64,000 nt of DNA from Periplaneta americana (taxonomy: Eukaryota; Arthropoda; Insecta; Blattodea; Blattidae), in contig NC_091124.1 of assembly GCF_040183065.1 (NCBI RefSeq), positions 61,698,501 through 61,762,500 of the forward strand, in the 5' to 3' direction. Under the pieces are notes generated by a model. The model ran no database searches. It saw only the letters and a program-made list of their open reading frames with translations, and was not told the origin of the DNA. A program made the translations under genes and the position numbers. Below are positions 45,881 to 56,536 of the stretch, piece by piece; positions within the stretch are counted from its first letter, which is position 1; each line of letters starts with the position of its first letter.

Positions 45881-46684
45881 GGTGCATGGGGGACATGGAT
45901 GTACAGCTCCATGCTTTCATGACCTTGGCATTAGAATGAGGTGGAATGGTTGGCACCACGTTCCGACTTTCTTTCACCCTTGTAACTCAATTTGTGACCG
46001 AACTAAGCAATCATTCTGAAGTTTTGGCAACGAGAAAAATGTCGTCACCACCCAGAATTGAATTGGTAATTGCTAAAAGGCCCTTTCTCCACTATTTTGC
46101 AAAAAATGAGTTACTGCAGATTCAACATTGTAATAATTACTTCACTTCAGCTTCCCATTCTGAATATTTTGCCAGAAATTGTCTTTTTATGCCCTGCACA
46201 ACTTCCACTTATTTATTAAAATCATTAATAAAATAACAAATAGATTTCTTAATTCCTTTAAATACACTCTGTGAACATGCTCCTGTTTATAATCTAGTCA
46301 AAACCTACTCATATACATATCTGAAGAGCTTTTCTTCTCGAGCATTAATTTATATAACTGTTTACGAGTCACTGAAGGCTGTTTTTGCTGGCTGTAGCCT
46401 AAAATAAAATAATTTATTTTGAAAAAAGACATGTGTGTGCCGTTAAACTGCAATATGGGATTTAAAGCCCAAAAGTTGTTTCGTATTTTGGTCAAAAAAT
46501 TCCATGCGAGTAAGTACCGATTTTTTAAAATCTCAGTATAAAAAAGAACTTCATGACCGAAAATTTAATTTTCAATTCAGTAATTTCGAACATTATTATT
46601 ACAGTATTAACATGGAATAAATTAAGTAAACTTATATAAACCAAAAGTACATACCTTTGGGCTTAAGTACAACACAGAACGATA
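45881..46684. other. Anonymous DNA
   Basis: A plus-strand frame at 45946-46236 (96 residues) has no recognisable domain. Nothing else was identified. Confidence 0.35.
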
Positions 46685-47110
46685 TTCCCTTGCATCGCTC
46701 TAACTGTGGTTTACATAGATGAAACATGGATGCACACCCACTATACTGTCAGCAAATGCTTGCAGCAACATGATACAGTACTGGGTGTGCAGGAAAATGA
46801 AAATCGTTTGTAAATGTTGTAAATGTGGGAGCTCAAATGGATTTTATTGAAAGAGCAGAGCTCATCTAAGACTCCAAATTGCCATTCCAGGGCTACCACA
46901 ATGAACGGATCCAATTATACGAAATGGTTCAAAGAACATCTAATCTCGAACTTGCCACCTAGCAATATTGTTGTACTAGACAATGCGCCCTATCATTCTG
47001 TTTCAGAAAACAAAGTCTCCAATTCGCCATTTGGTAAAGCAGATATCCTATCACGCTTACAGACAAACAATTTACATTTCGAATCTGACACACCTCGTCC
47101 AGGTCTATCT
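46685..47110 (+). pseudogene. Tc1/mariner-IS630-type transposase fossil
   Basis: The plus strand reads VVYIDETWMHTHYTVSKC (first catalytic Asp in IDE), then, after frame breaks, NGSNYTKWFKEHLISNLPP and NIVVLDNAPYHSVSENK with the second Asp, and on to KADILSRLQTNNLHFESDT. These are the DDE-core motifs of an insect transposase family in the IS630/Tc1/mariner group. The N-terminal and last catalytic regions are missing. A related fossil is at 59945-60480 on the other strand. Confidence 0.75.
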
Positions 47111-47162
47111 CATCAGCAGCACAAAATCCCATAAAATAAAGAAAGTATTAACATCATAAGCA

Positions 47163-47223
47163 GAGTAGATATTCGAACAATGCAAGTAACATCTTGCAAA
47201 TAAAACCCAGCAGCATCGCAAAG
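47163..47223 (+). repeat. 61-bp direct repeat, copy 1
   Basis: From GAGTAGATATTCGAACAATG to CAGCATCGCAAAG. It matches 47802-47862 with one mismatch, 639 bp apart. Both are followed by different DNA. Confidence 0.85.
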
Positions 47224-47801
47224 CTGATCTTCTGGGTTAATTTCCAGTTTTTGGGGTGCATAATGCGCTATTTGTGCCTGAGTACTTCAGCAGAAGTCTA
47301 CACCCTTATAAAGAAAAGGAAAAGGAGATGAAGATGATCTTGGAGAGACAACTGTACTAACTCCTCTGTTCATTGGTGAACCCCTAGCATCAAAAACTGA
47401 TGCTTCAGATATAACTATAGGACTGTCTTTGAACAAAGACTTCAATACAATTGGATTCCACCCTGATTTACTCGAGCAAACTGCATTGATCAGAACTCTG
47501 TTATGATTTATAACAGATGGCTGCACTGTATATAGCCCTCGAGCAGACAGCGAGTATCAACACACTTCAGTCAGTGCTGTAATTCCCAGCAGGAAGGACT
47601 GTTGTGTCTTCAGCTATCACGGATGCTCCTCTTTCTGACAGTCAACTTCACTTAATAAGAGTGAACAATAATGTACTTACAATTAGTGCTGAAATATATA
47701 TGCTATGCTTAATTATTGCATTTAAATAACTCTGAATGTTAAATGTGTTACAGTGCCCAAGGACTGTAAGGTGTAAGTAGTCTTTGAGAGTATCTGAAGT
47801 G

Positions 47802-47862
47802 GAGTAGATATTCGAACAATGCAAGTAACATCTCGCAAATAAAACCCAGCAGCATCGCAAAG
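47802..47862 (+). repeat. 61-bp direct repeat, copy 2
   Basis: Second copy of 47163-47223, with C for T at one position. The intervening DNA has a short frame including FVPEYFSRSLHPYKEKEKE, which I do not recognise. Confidence 0.85.
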
Positions 47863-47959
47863 TTGAACTATTAAGGGGGGGGAATGAACAAGTCAGCAAT
47901 TTTAAATTCTTTGGATACACGATTTCATACGGGCTGTCGAATACAAGGGGGAGAGTCAT

Positions 47960-48555
47960 TAATCCTTCCCACTGAAGGCTTTACCCAATGTCCCATCCCT
48001 ACCTTCTCGTGGTGCAGCTATTAGTAAGCACAATTTTACAAGCTGAACTAAAGGGACGGGCTACTCATCAATTAGCACTGATCAGCTTGATGAGTTAATG
48101 ACTGAATTTGGTATAATTTTCCTCTGTTCAATACTTAATTCCCTCTTTACCCTTTCCTATCCAGTCCTCTGACTGAACTCTTACTTTCTTTGATCCCAAT
48201 GCTATTAGAGCATTCAAGGCCTAGGGGTTCATTTCACTTTCCTTCCTACCTTTTCTACTTTTCTGTTCCTAGTGCTGACTTGCTAAGGCACTAAAATCGT
48301 CCTCCAATGGCTTAAGGAAGGGAAAGCTGGTGATCAACAAGATGTCCCAACTAGGTCCAGTGGACCCGTCGACCAACAGCAGGTGTGGTCCTCCAGACAT
48401 TCTGGGGGTTGTGTGTGGATGAAGTAGCCACCAAAACGTTAAAATATGGTCTTCACTTAAATCTGCTACAACTTGCCATTTAAATATTGGAAGAGGTCAA
48501 ATGACTATTGTCAAATGCCTGGCATTAGAAAACAACAACACAATAACAACAATTT
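47960..48555 (+). mobile_element. Internally deleted I-like LINE
   Basis: The left part (CTCGTGGTGCAGCTATT, then GGTCCAGTGGACC and TGTGGTCCTCCAGAC) matches the 5' UTR of the LINE at 23843-27985 read on its own strand. The right end (TGCCTGGCATTAG and an AACAACAACA tail) matches that element's extreme 3' end. All coding sequence between is absent. The edges are approximate. Confidence 0.7.
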
Positions 48556-48589
48556 CGTACAAAAGGAAAAGAATATAAACTGAAAAATA

Positions 48590-48960
48590 ATAAATTGCAA
48601 TACAATTATTAATGTAATAAACAAAGTCTTCATACCAAACATAGTTAAAAATACAAGATTAAGAATTTATAAGACATTAGCAAGGCCAGCTCTTTCATAT
48701 AGCATTGAAATATGGACCATTTGGAAAGGAAATAAAAGAAGGATTACTGCAGTGGAAATGAGATATAAGCGCCATACAGCACGCTACACTCATTTAGATC
48801 ACAAATGAATTACAGACATTTAGAAAAACTACAAGTGCATTCTTCTGCAACTATGTACCACGTTACCAACACCGAGAGAAAACAAATTTGGGCATGAAGT
48901 GGAACCATAAAAGGTCACTTGGCCTAGTACCTAGAAGACAGATGATAATGAAGACGATAA
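48590..48960 (+). pseudogene. LINE C-terminal fragment
   Basis: The frame KNTRLRIYKTLARPALSYSI, then EIWTIWKGNKRRITAVEMRY and THLDHK, is the region after the reverse transcriptase in many insect LINEs. Stops follow. No tail or target duplication was found. Confidence 0.65.
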
Positions 48961-49079
48961 TTTCATTCTTATTCAATTTCCGCTTTATTTCGCCATTCAG
49001 TTGTACTTGAGTTGTAATATTAGTCATTAGAGGCTATGCAATTTAATAAAATAATAAGAGTGTCAAGTGCTATACTAAT

Positions 49080-49350
49080 ACTTTTAATTTATAGTTTATA
49101 GTGTTTATATATAAGCCACGTGGTGAAAATGGATCAAGAGAGAACCTGCAAGAAGATCTTCGATGGAAAATTCGAGGGCAGACGATGTTGGGGATGATCC
49201 AGGAAAAGATGGCTAGAGGGAGTGGAGAAAGATTTGAGCAAGCTGGGAGTGAGAGGTTGGAGACTGAAGGTAATGGACAGAACAGCCTGGTAGGATATTG
49301 TGAGACAGACGAAGGCCCTCCATGGGCTATAACGCCTAGGAGTTAGTGTT
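49080..49350 (+). pseudogene. LINE 3' end fragment
   Basis: One reading encodes FDGKFEGRRCWG, RKRWLEGVEKDLSKLGVRGW and RLKVMDRTAW, the end of a LINE polyprotein with the usual G-R-x-x-R-W pattern, ending near GGGCTATAACGCCTAGGAGT. It is likely a different family from 49420-49770. Confidence 0.6.
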
Positions 49351-49419
49351 TATATATTTTTTAATTATATAGTGTAGGATATAATATCAATTTTAATATG
49401 AGTTTGAAGAGATCACGAA

Positions 49420-49770
49420 CAAGCAGATTATGGATCTACTTATTTTTCAATGGACTAACAAAGAACTTTACGAGATACATGGTGAACCACATATAATGGG
49501 AGTAATTAGAAGCGCAAGGTTGAGATGGGCCGGCATGTTGAAAGAAGTGAGGTGGGATCCTTACTGAAAAAGATTTATAGAGCGAAGCCAGATGGTAGAA
49601 GATGTGTTGGGAGACCTAGGAAGAAATGGACTGAAGGTGTAGAAGAAGATATAAAGCAGATGGGTATAAGGACATAGAGGAGAAGAACTCAGGACAGAAG
49701 AGAATGGACTTCTATTGCTAGGCAGACTTTGTTCCTTCAAGGAACGTAATCGCCATGGAGTAAGTAAGTA
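49420..49770 (+). pseudogene. LINE 3' end fragment with TAAG tail
   Basis: The readings ELYEIHGEPHIMGVIRSARL, then RWAG, then KPDGRRCVGRPRKKWTEGVE match the end of a LINE polyprotein. The tail GAGTAAGTAAGTA at 49759-49771 resembles the TAAG tails at 18935 and 20678, but the protein differs. Confidence 0.6.
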
Positions 49771-49775
49771 TTTTT

Positions 49776-51330
49776 CAATGGTAGATTTAATTAAGAAGTC
49801 AGTCAAATGTGACATTAAATCCTCTATTGCTAATTTAAAATGTCATGTTAAAAGAAAACATCTAACCATCAATTTACAAATTGGAGAAAGCAGACAAGAT
49901 CCAGACGAACCATCTTCTGGTTCTGGAGGTGGCTCCTTCTACATCAGATTCAGAAATAACAGTCATCCCTTCTACTTCTTCTGATGGAATTTTACAACAA
50001 CCTAGGCCATCCAAAACTCAAAAGCAGATAAAGGTAACCACTTATTTTCTCCAAAACTTTGAAGGAGGACATAAAAAGGTTAACAATCTGTTACATTTAT
50101 TCGTACAAGATATGCAACCATTTTTTATTGTTGAAGATGAGAAGGAATTTGTGGAATTTACGGCAGAATTAAAACCATCCTACAAACTACCTAGCAGGAA
50201 AACCATCAACAAAAGCTTGTTACCAGCAGCATATGAAATATGCTACTACAGAGTCACAACAAAATTAAGTTCTATCAGCACTGTCTGTTTAACAACCGAC
50301 TGCTGGTCATCAAAAAACACTGAAAGTCAATTTGCAGTAACTGCACACTTCATTTCGGAGGACTTCAAAATAATTCAATATTATTAAAATGTTGCTGCAT
50401 GATATATCACATGCTAATGTAAATCTTGGTTCAATTATTAAGAAAATTACATGTATGCATTGAATTTAACGGACAAAGTACTCATTGTTATCTCTGACAA
50501 TGCTGACAATATTAAAAGTATTGTTATTAATGAACTGGCGTGGAAGCTCCTTGGAAAATATGCACACACTCTAAATTCAGTTATGAAAAATACAGTGCAA
50601 CATGTCAAGATGCTACATGAAAAAAGGGACATCAACTGTTGGATATTTTAAGAGAAGTTCTACTGCTAATGAAAACTGTTATCCTATCAAATAACTCCTG
50701 GCTCAACTGCACTAAAAATACTGAAACAAGAAGTCAATAACAAGAACAATATTGAACAACAAGATTTTAAATAAATCTTAGTAGTATGTTGGAATTGAAA
50801 TTTTATATGCTTCAACATTTTGTAGAATTACAAGTAAGAGTCTGTTGTAAAAACAGTAATAATTGCATTAATTAATAAGGACATTGCAATCTTGAGTAAG
50901 ATGAATAGGAGGCATGCAGATAATTGTGTAAACTTCTTAAAGCTTCTGAAGATGTAACAGTGAAACTAAGTGGAGAAAAATGTGACAGCCAGTAGCATAA
51001 CTGTTATAACAAGAGGCCTTCAATCAGTTTGCAATAAACTATAGAAAGTTAATTTTGTTACCTGAATGAAAACTGTTTTAAAAGAATTGAAAGATAAGCT
51101 GACATCATGACTGGGCAAGATTGAATAGAGCAAGACAACTGCCATCAGCACTTTTCTCAATTCAAGATATAAAACATTAGCATCTGCTAATGACAATGCA
51201 GCAGAAGACACTAAAAAATTAGTAATAGAGATGACAACAAAGCAATTAAATGAAAGAACCAGCAACAATGAACAGCTGGAAGAAACAACCCCTGCAGAAT
51301 TTTCAGTTTAATTCTCTGCAAGTTAATTTA
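49776..51330 (+). pseudogene. ZBED-like hAT transposase remnant
   Basis: The start encodes part of a BED zinc finger, NLKCHVKRKH (49825-49860). The frame 49881-50387 encodes PFFIVEDEKEFVEF, YKLPSRKTINKSLLPA and STVCLTTDCWSSKNTESQFA. The TDCW segment carries the first catalytic Asp of ZBED-type hAT transposases. Further pieces follow, including VLIVISDNADNI (second catalytic region, about 50480), and DVTVKLSGEK near 50950. Frames shift repeatedly and no terminal repeats were seen. The protein family includes host-domesticated ZBED genes, but this copy is plainly broken. Confidence 0.78.
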
Positions 51331-52203
51331 TAATTATTGTAACTTAACCCTACAAAGACAAAGGTGGGGTCATGAAATGCCTGCACTTCAGCATTTCATT
51401 AATTGTGTAAAAACTAAACATGACAATTTGCGCTACATTTTTCTGGTTGTTAGAAATAATGTACTGAGTAACTCTTTTGTTCTAGAATTTAATTATGCAA
51501 AAATTGTTGCAAGAAAAAAAATGTTGTACTTTGGGGGGCAAGTTTCGACCCCCTCCCTTCCCTAGACCTGCATGTAACTTTTATTTTGCACAACAGCTTT
51601 TACTTTTCCGTTATTTTATTGTGTAACAATGAGAAAACCACATATCTTCAATTCATCTGAATTTCAAACAACAATGGACAATAACATTTCACATGAAATC
51701 TAGTCCCGTCGCTCTAATTTCTGGCAGCCAATCGCGTTGCAGGTCGGCTACATTTAAATGTGTGCATCTTGTGATTCGCCTATGAAGATGTTATTCATTT
51801 CTTAAGGCTCGATAAATACTTAATATAATCGCCCGCCATTTTCGCTCTTTCGCTGGCGTTCGCAGAAAGCACACGAAGACGTTATTTGCCACGCAATTAT
51901 TTGCTGAATTACAGTGCGTTTGATTTATTATCATAGGAGCTACGACAAATGTTTAATGGTGTGGCAAATAGATTCCTCGTATGGTAGCTTGGCAACGAAA
52001 GAACAAAAATGGCGAACGATACTACCTACCTAGACTTCATAGAGCCTTCACTTCCTAAGATGTAAGCAAAGAGGAGTCACGCCAGGAATAACAGCGTCAC
52101 GACTATAGTTGTTGATTTTAATTTACTTTCCTCTCAGAGCATAAATAGCCACTTCTCAATATCAATATTCATCAACTATTTGATGTGAACATACGTAATT
52201 ATA
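51331..52203. other. Anonymous DNA upstream of the piggyBac frame
   Basis: No gene recognised. GGGGGGCAAGTTTCGACCCC near 51533 looks like part of a repeat. Moderately CpG-containing DNA lies at 51840-52010, but no promoter can be called. Confidence 0.35.
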
Positions 52204-53268
52204 ATGAGTAGATTTCTGTCAGCCGAAAGTCTTTATGAAATGGTTACCAACAGTGATACAGACAAGAGTGACTCAGATGAAGAAGATGAAGCCATTGTCC
52301 AGCCTGACAGTGACTATGACATTGGAAGTGATGTTGGAACTAGTGCCTCTGATGCCGAAACAGTTTGTGACTCTGTTCGTGTTACTGTAAGTACTGCTAG
52401 TGAAAAACTAACAGCTAAAAGTGGCAGTGAGTACGTACCTGATCCACCAGCACAGCATCGAAGAGGGTTGGCAAATATTGTGCATTCACGTGAAGGAATT
52501 ACAAATGAAGGTAAAGTTAACAATATATGTCATTCTTTCAAGAAGTTTATTACAGAACAAATAGTAGACATTATTGTTAAGCATAGTAATGAAGAAGCTG
52601 ACAGGAAAAGAAATATAAAACACACCACTGTCACTGAAATATATGCTCTGATTGGTCTCCTAATCCAAATGGGTTCAAGTTATGACTCCAAACTATCAAC
52701 AGACATTCTGTGGTCCACAATTCGAGAAAGAAACATTTATACAGGAACAATGAGTCGTATTAAGTTCAAGGAACTCATCTCTATAATAAGATTCGTTGAT
52801 AAGAATACAAGGGGTGAACATCGAAGGCTTGATAAATTCGCCACACTTCGAGAAGTTTTCCAAAAGCTAAACGAAGTATTCAAGAAGTACTACGTGCCTA
52901 GTGCACATATGACGATAGATGAAATGCTTTCATTATATCGTGGAAGGTGTCCATTCAAAGTGTTTCTAAAAGACAAACCAGGGAAATATGGTATTCTAAT
53001 TCGAATGCTTACTGATTTGAAAACACAATATGTTGTGAACATGGAAGTTTATGCAGGAAAGGGGTCAAAAGGCAATAGTGAAAAACTAGAGCCAATAAAT
53101 GGAATTGAAAGAAGTGTGACTACAGACTGCTACTACACATCCATTGATTTGGTAGAAGAGTTGTATGTAGAAAGAAAATTGACTATGGTTGGAACCATGC
53201 AGCAGAACAGGAAACACATACCTGAAGAACTAAAGAAAACTACAGAGTGTGCATTATACACAAATTAA
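52204..53268 (+). CDS. piggyBac-like transposase, C-terminally truncated but open
   Basis: A frame of 354 codons is open from ATG to TAA. The N-terminus is acidic (SDTDKSDSDEEDEA, then SDYDIGSD), typical of piggyBac proteins. The DDE_Tnp_1_7 domain follows: IGLLIQMG, then HMTIDEMLSLYRGRCPFKVF with the first catalytic Asp at residue 239, and SVTTDCYYTSIDLVEEL with the second at 308, then KLTMVGTMQQNRKHIPEEL. The family normally runs to about 550-600 residues with a further catalytic Asp and a C-terminal Cys-rich DNA-binding domain; both are absent because a stop follows ECALYTN. No TTAA-flanked inverted repeats were found. It is either a recent truncated copy or a derived gene; sequence alone does not decide. 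Confidence 0.8.
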   Translation: MSRFLSAESLYEMVTNSDTDKSDSDEEDEAIVQPDSDYDIGSDVGTSASDAETVCDSVRVTVSTASEKLTAKSGSEYVPDPPAQHRRGLANIVHSREGITNEGKVNNICHSFKKFITEQIVDIIVKHSNEEADRKRNIKHTTVTEIYALIGLLIQMGSSYDSKLSTDILWSTIRERNIYTGTMSRIKFKELISIIRFVDKNTRGEHRRLDKFATLREVFQKLNEVFKKYYVPSAHMTIDEMLSLYRGRCPFKVFLKDKPGKYGILIRMLTDLKTQYVVNMEVYAGKGSKGNSEKLEPINGIERSVTTDCYYTSIDLVEELYVERKLTMVGTMQQNRKHIPEELKKTTECALYTN

Positions 53269-53519
53269 TCACGTTTTAAAGACATTAATAACATTTTGCG
53301 GAATTCTGCTGTATAATAGTTTCTTTAGAGTGTAGTTATTTTTACATTCTTAGCTAAATACATCATTTTCTTTCATTTTTTCTTCAAGATTGGCTGTAAT
53401 GATATTTTCTTAAGACGGACCCTGTATAACATATATAGAAGAAAAATTGTGCTCCTTGAAAGAATTTGTGCAGAAACACATTAAATGCTCAGAAAATCTG
53501 AATTCGGATTTAAATAAGA

Positions 53520-53825
53520 GACTATCTTATTTTGTCTCAGATTTCAAAAAGAAGTGGCAGGAATCCAGCACAAAAGAGAAAATATTTCTTCAAAGTATTC
53601 GGTGTAGAGGAGTGTCTGGATAGGATTAAGGACCCAGAAATAGGAGCAGAAGCAAAGGAGAATAACAGAAAAGAAATAGGAGCAGAAGCAAAGGAGAATA
53701 ACAGAAAAATCTTGAAGGAGAAAATTCAAAGTACTGTATCGAAGGGAATGATGAGTGACACGAGCAAAATGTTGCAATGCGAAAAATTATGTTGCAGTTC
53801 AGGAAGGGCAACAGTCGACAGTAGA
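53520..53825 (+). pseudogene. Unknown repeat-derived reading with 36-bp duplication
   Basis: One frame reads DFKKKWQESSTKEKIFLQ near 53538-53590, which resembles a segment seen in insect transposon proteins but is too short to name. Two tandem 36-bp copies at 53637-53672 and 53673-53708 add KEIGAEAKENNR twice. The DNA from 53269 to 53519 is unassigned. Confidence 0.35.
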
Positions 53826-53828
53826 CTA

Positions 53829-54507
53829 CGAGGCGTGTTCTTAAAGTAAGTTCCAAAAGGGTGTAGAAAGTAAACGGGAAAATATTTACAAACCATTTTT
53901 GTAGCATTGTATTCCCCACACTTCAATTACTTCTCACCATAATCTCCACCATTATTGAGGCATTTATCGAGTCGTGGCACAAGTCTTTCTATCCCCTCAT
54001 TGTAGAATTCACCCGCCTGCGAACCACTCCGCAACATTTGTGGAAAATTCAAGGAAAGCGAAGAAATTGTGAACCTCCTGTCCTCATGAATTTCTTCATC
54101 TACAGCACGCACCAAATCGTCATTGATCAAAGATGGCCGACTGGTATGCTGCTCGTCATGCACAGAGATGCAGCCCTCATTGAACTTTCTAACCCATCTC
54201 CTGACCATTCCATCACTAATGGCATCATCACCACACACCTCACAAAGTTGATGATGAATGTCAGCTGGTTTGATGTTTCTCGCATTCAAAAAACGGATAA
54301 CAGACCGCATCTCACAGTCGGCGGGGTGCTCGATCACTTTAATCATTTCAACTGATCACAACTAACCACACACACGGACTGAAGCTCTGAAACTGCATGC
54401 ACAGCTTGCCTGAGGACTGAAGAAGAAAACACGTATGCGCAAAATAATGATTGCAGCGATGCTACAGCTATAATTGAAAATGGAACTTACTTTAAGAACA
54501 TGCCTCG
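53829..54507 (-). mobile_element. Short mariner deletion derivative
   Basis: The 27-bp inverted ends (CGAGGCGTGTTCTTAAAGTA outward-in, 53829-53855 and 54481-54507) differ at one base, and TA flanks both sides (53827-53828, 54508-54509). At 679 bp it is half of a normal mariner. The ends resemble those of the 359-1677 mariner. Confidence 0.95.
53927..54346 (-). CDS. Open mini-transposase: mariner DNA-binding part fused to C-terminal tail
   Basis: The 139-residue frame starts MIKVIEHPADCEMRSVIRFL and contains both helix-turn-helix units (IHHQLCEVCGDDAISDGMVR then RWVRKFNEG) and the linker EDRRFTISSLSLNFPQM. It then jumps directly to QAGEFYNEGIERLVPRLDKC and LNNGGDYGEK, the end of the transposase. 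The deletion removed the whole catalytic core (all three acidic residues) yet kept the frame. The product could bind the ends but could not cut. Such proteins can act as repressors of the full enzyme; this is inference. There is no internal stop. Confidence 0.8.
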   Translation of the reverse strand: MIKVIEHPADCEMRSVIRFLNARNIKPADIHHQLCEVCGDDAISDGMVRRWVRKFNEGCISVHDEQHTSRPSLINDDLVRAVDEEIHEDRRFTISSLSLNFPQMLRSGSQAGEFYNEGIERLVPRLDKCLNNGGDYGEK

Positions 54508-54528
54508 TAAATAGGGTATCAGTATCAA

Positions 54529-56536
54529 TGATGGCAGATAGCGAGAAAACATGCACGAGCTCAAGTGAAGGAGAGAAGAAGCTAGTGACGTCAGGTAATG
54601 GTAATCAAGAGTGTGATGTCGAAGAATATGGAAGCGTGCGTGTCAGCTAGAGAAATGCAAACACAGCAAAGTCAAAGTGAACAGCTGTTGGGGGAAATAC
54701 CAAAAAGAGTGAGGGAGCTGAGAAAGAAGGAGAAGATAAGTGTTAAAAAATAATAAGCATTACGACTTAAGGAATTGGTATGAAGGGTTCAAGTGAAAAA
54801 GGAAAGGGTCAACGGGCAAGGAGTTACTGTTATTATTATGTATAGGGTAGGTTAGTACGCTATTTTGGTGTAAAGGGGGATTATTTAGTCAGATATTAAA
54901 TTAATTTGGAGGGGGGATCGTTAGAATAGGTAGGGCTGGAAATGTGTTGCTGTGTGGTGTATCACTGTGGTAAGGGTGTTATAAGAGATGGTTTGAGGAT
55001 AATATTGTATGAGGATGAATAACGAGTTCAAGTTATGGGCAGAAATGCAATTTTGAGAACTGGATAGTATAGTATAGAAATCTGTAAATAGTGATGGTCA
55101 GTCCCTGAATACAGAAATGCAAGATATGGCAACAAATCTCGTATTACTGGTATTCAATCCATTTGGACTATTTGGACAACTCGAAGTCATCCCAGTCAGA
55201 TAATTCAGATACACTGAGTTCCCTATAGCTGGAATGTCATTGTCGTATTCAAGCACTTAGGCTTTAGGAGAGGAATAGACCTCTGTGGACGAGTGTTAAC
55301 TCCAGAACTGTTACGTGCATTCGCTGCTGTGATGTCGATACTGACTCATTGATGCGAAGAGAGAAAACATATCAGAAGGCAACATCACGAGATTAATGGA
55401 ATTTCTGCATGAAGAAGTGGAGGGTGATGTCAGTACCAAAAGGATACAAGGCGATTCATCATCAGTCGACTTTGGTGAATATATACATAATGCTGCTACT
55501 CTTCAAGTAAATACTGAACAGAAGAGAGGAAAATGGAGAAACCAACAGATTCCTATTGCATTCTGCGTCTTTTGCGAGAATTGAGGCCACTGGGCACAGG
55601 AATGTCAGAAAGTACCAAATCGAGATGACAGATTGGAGAAATTACAGACTGCAAATACATGCTTCCTTTGTTTAAAACGAGGACATATAGTTAAAGATTG
55701 CTTCAAGAAAAGCAAGGCTGCCTGCGCAATATGTAAGAAAGATCATTATGTTTCAATTTGTCACTGAAGTGTTTGTTAAATCCCTCTATAGGAAAGACAG
55801 TGGTCAAGAATTCAAACTATTCTTATCTTCAGACAGCTTTGGTTTGGGTCAAAGGTCCGACACAAAGTTCCAAACTCACTAGATGCATTCTGGACCTTGG
55901 AAGCCAGTCTACCATTATCAGCAAATCTTTAGTAAAATTTCTATATTTGAAGGATCTAGTGTTGACACCTTTTCAATAGACGTCTATAGCATCACAGTCC
56001 CGAAAAATTGTTAACTTTGATCTGATAGGCTTTCAGAAAGAACAAATATTTCAATACTTTTTCACCACACCCTACTGTTCCTGAAGATATAGAAGCCTTC
56101 GCCTGCACTCACAAACTTGTATTAGGTGATCCAAAAAGGGGACTAGAAGACCTGCCAATTGAATTACTTATTTCAGCAGACCATTACTGGAAAACTGTGA
56201 AATTATAACAGCCAATATGCATTTTTCCATCACTATTTGGTTGAATCCTTAGTGGCAGTCGCTCAGACAGCTATTGACCGTACAATGGTTCTTCATATTT
56301 CACTGAAGGACACAGAACTATCAGATACCACCATAAGACATCTACAGGATCTGGAAACGGCATTCAAGAAACACAAAATCGTGTTCCTACTGCTGAAGAC
56401 TCTGCACTTCTCCAAGAACTTCAAAACAACTACAGCAGGGACCAAGAGTCATTTTACTCCTCAGAGAAAAGGATGAGAAAGAAGACTACCAGACCTTCCA
56501 AACTGCAAACGGAGAGCTGTATGAGATATTACAAGA
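54529..56536 (+). pseudogene. BEL/Pao retrotransposon gag-protease remnant
   Basis: An ATG at 54529 starts a short acidic frame. Broken gag readings follow to 55390. From 55396 come a gag C-terminal frame (MEFLHEEVEGDVSTKR) and three zinc knuckles: CVFCENxGHWAQEC (one stop inside), CFLCLKRGHIVKDC and CAICKKDHYVSIC. An aspartic protease segment follows with RCILDLGSQSTIISKSLV (about 55882-55935), where D-L-G replaces the usual D-S/T-G. Further readings such as LGDPKRGLEDLPIELLISAD (about 56121-56180) belong to the BEL pre-RT region. The remnant is cut by the Merlin element at 56537; integrase sequence resumes at 57984. Confidence 0.78.
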
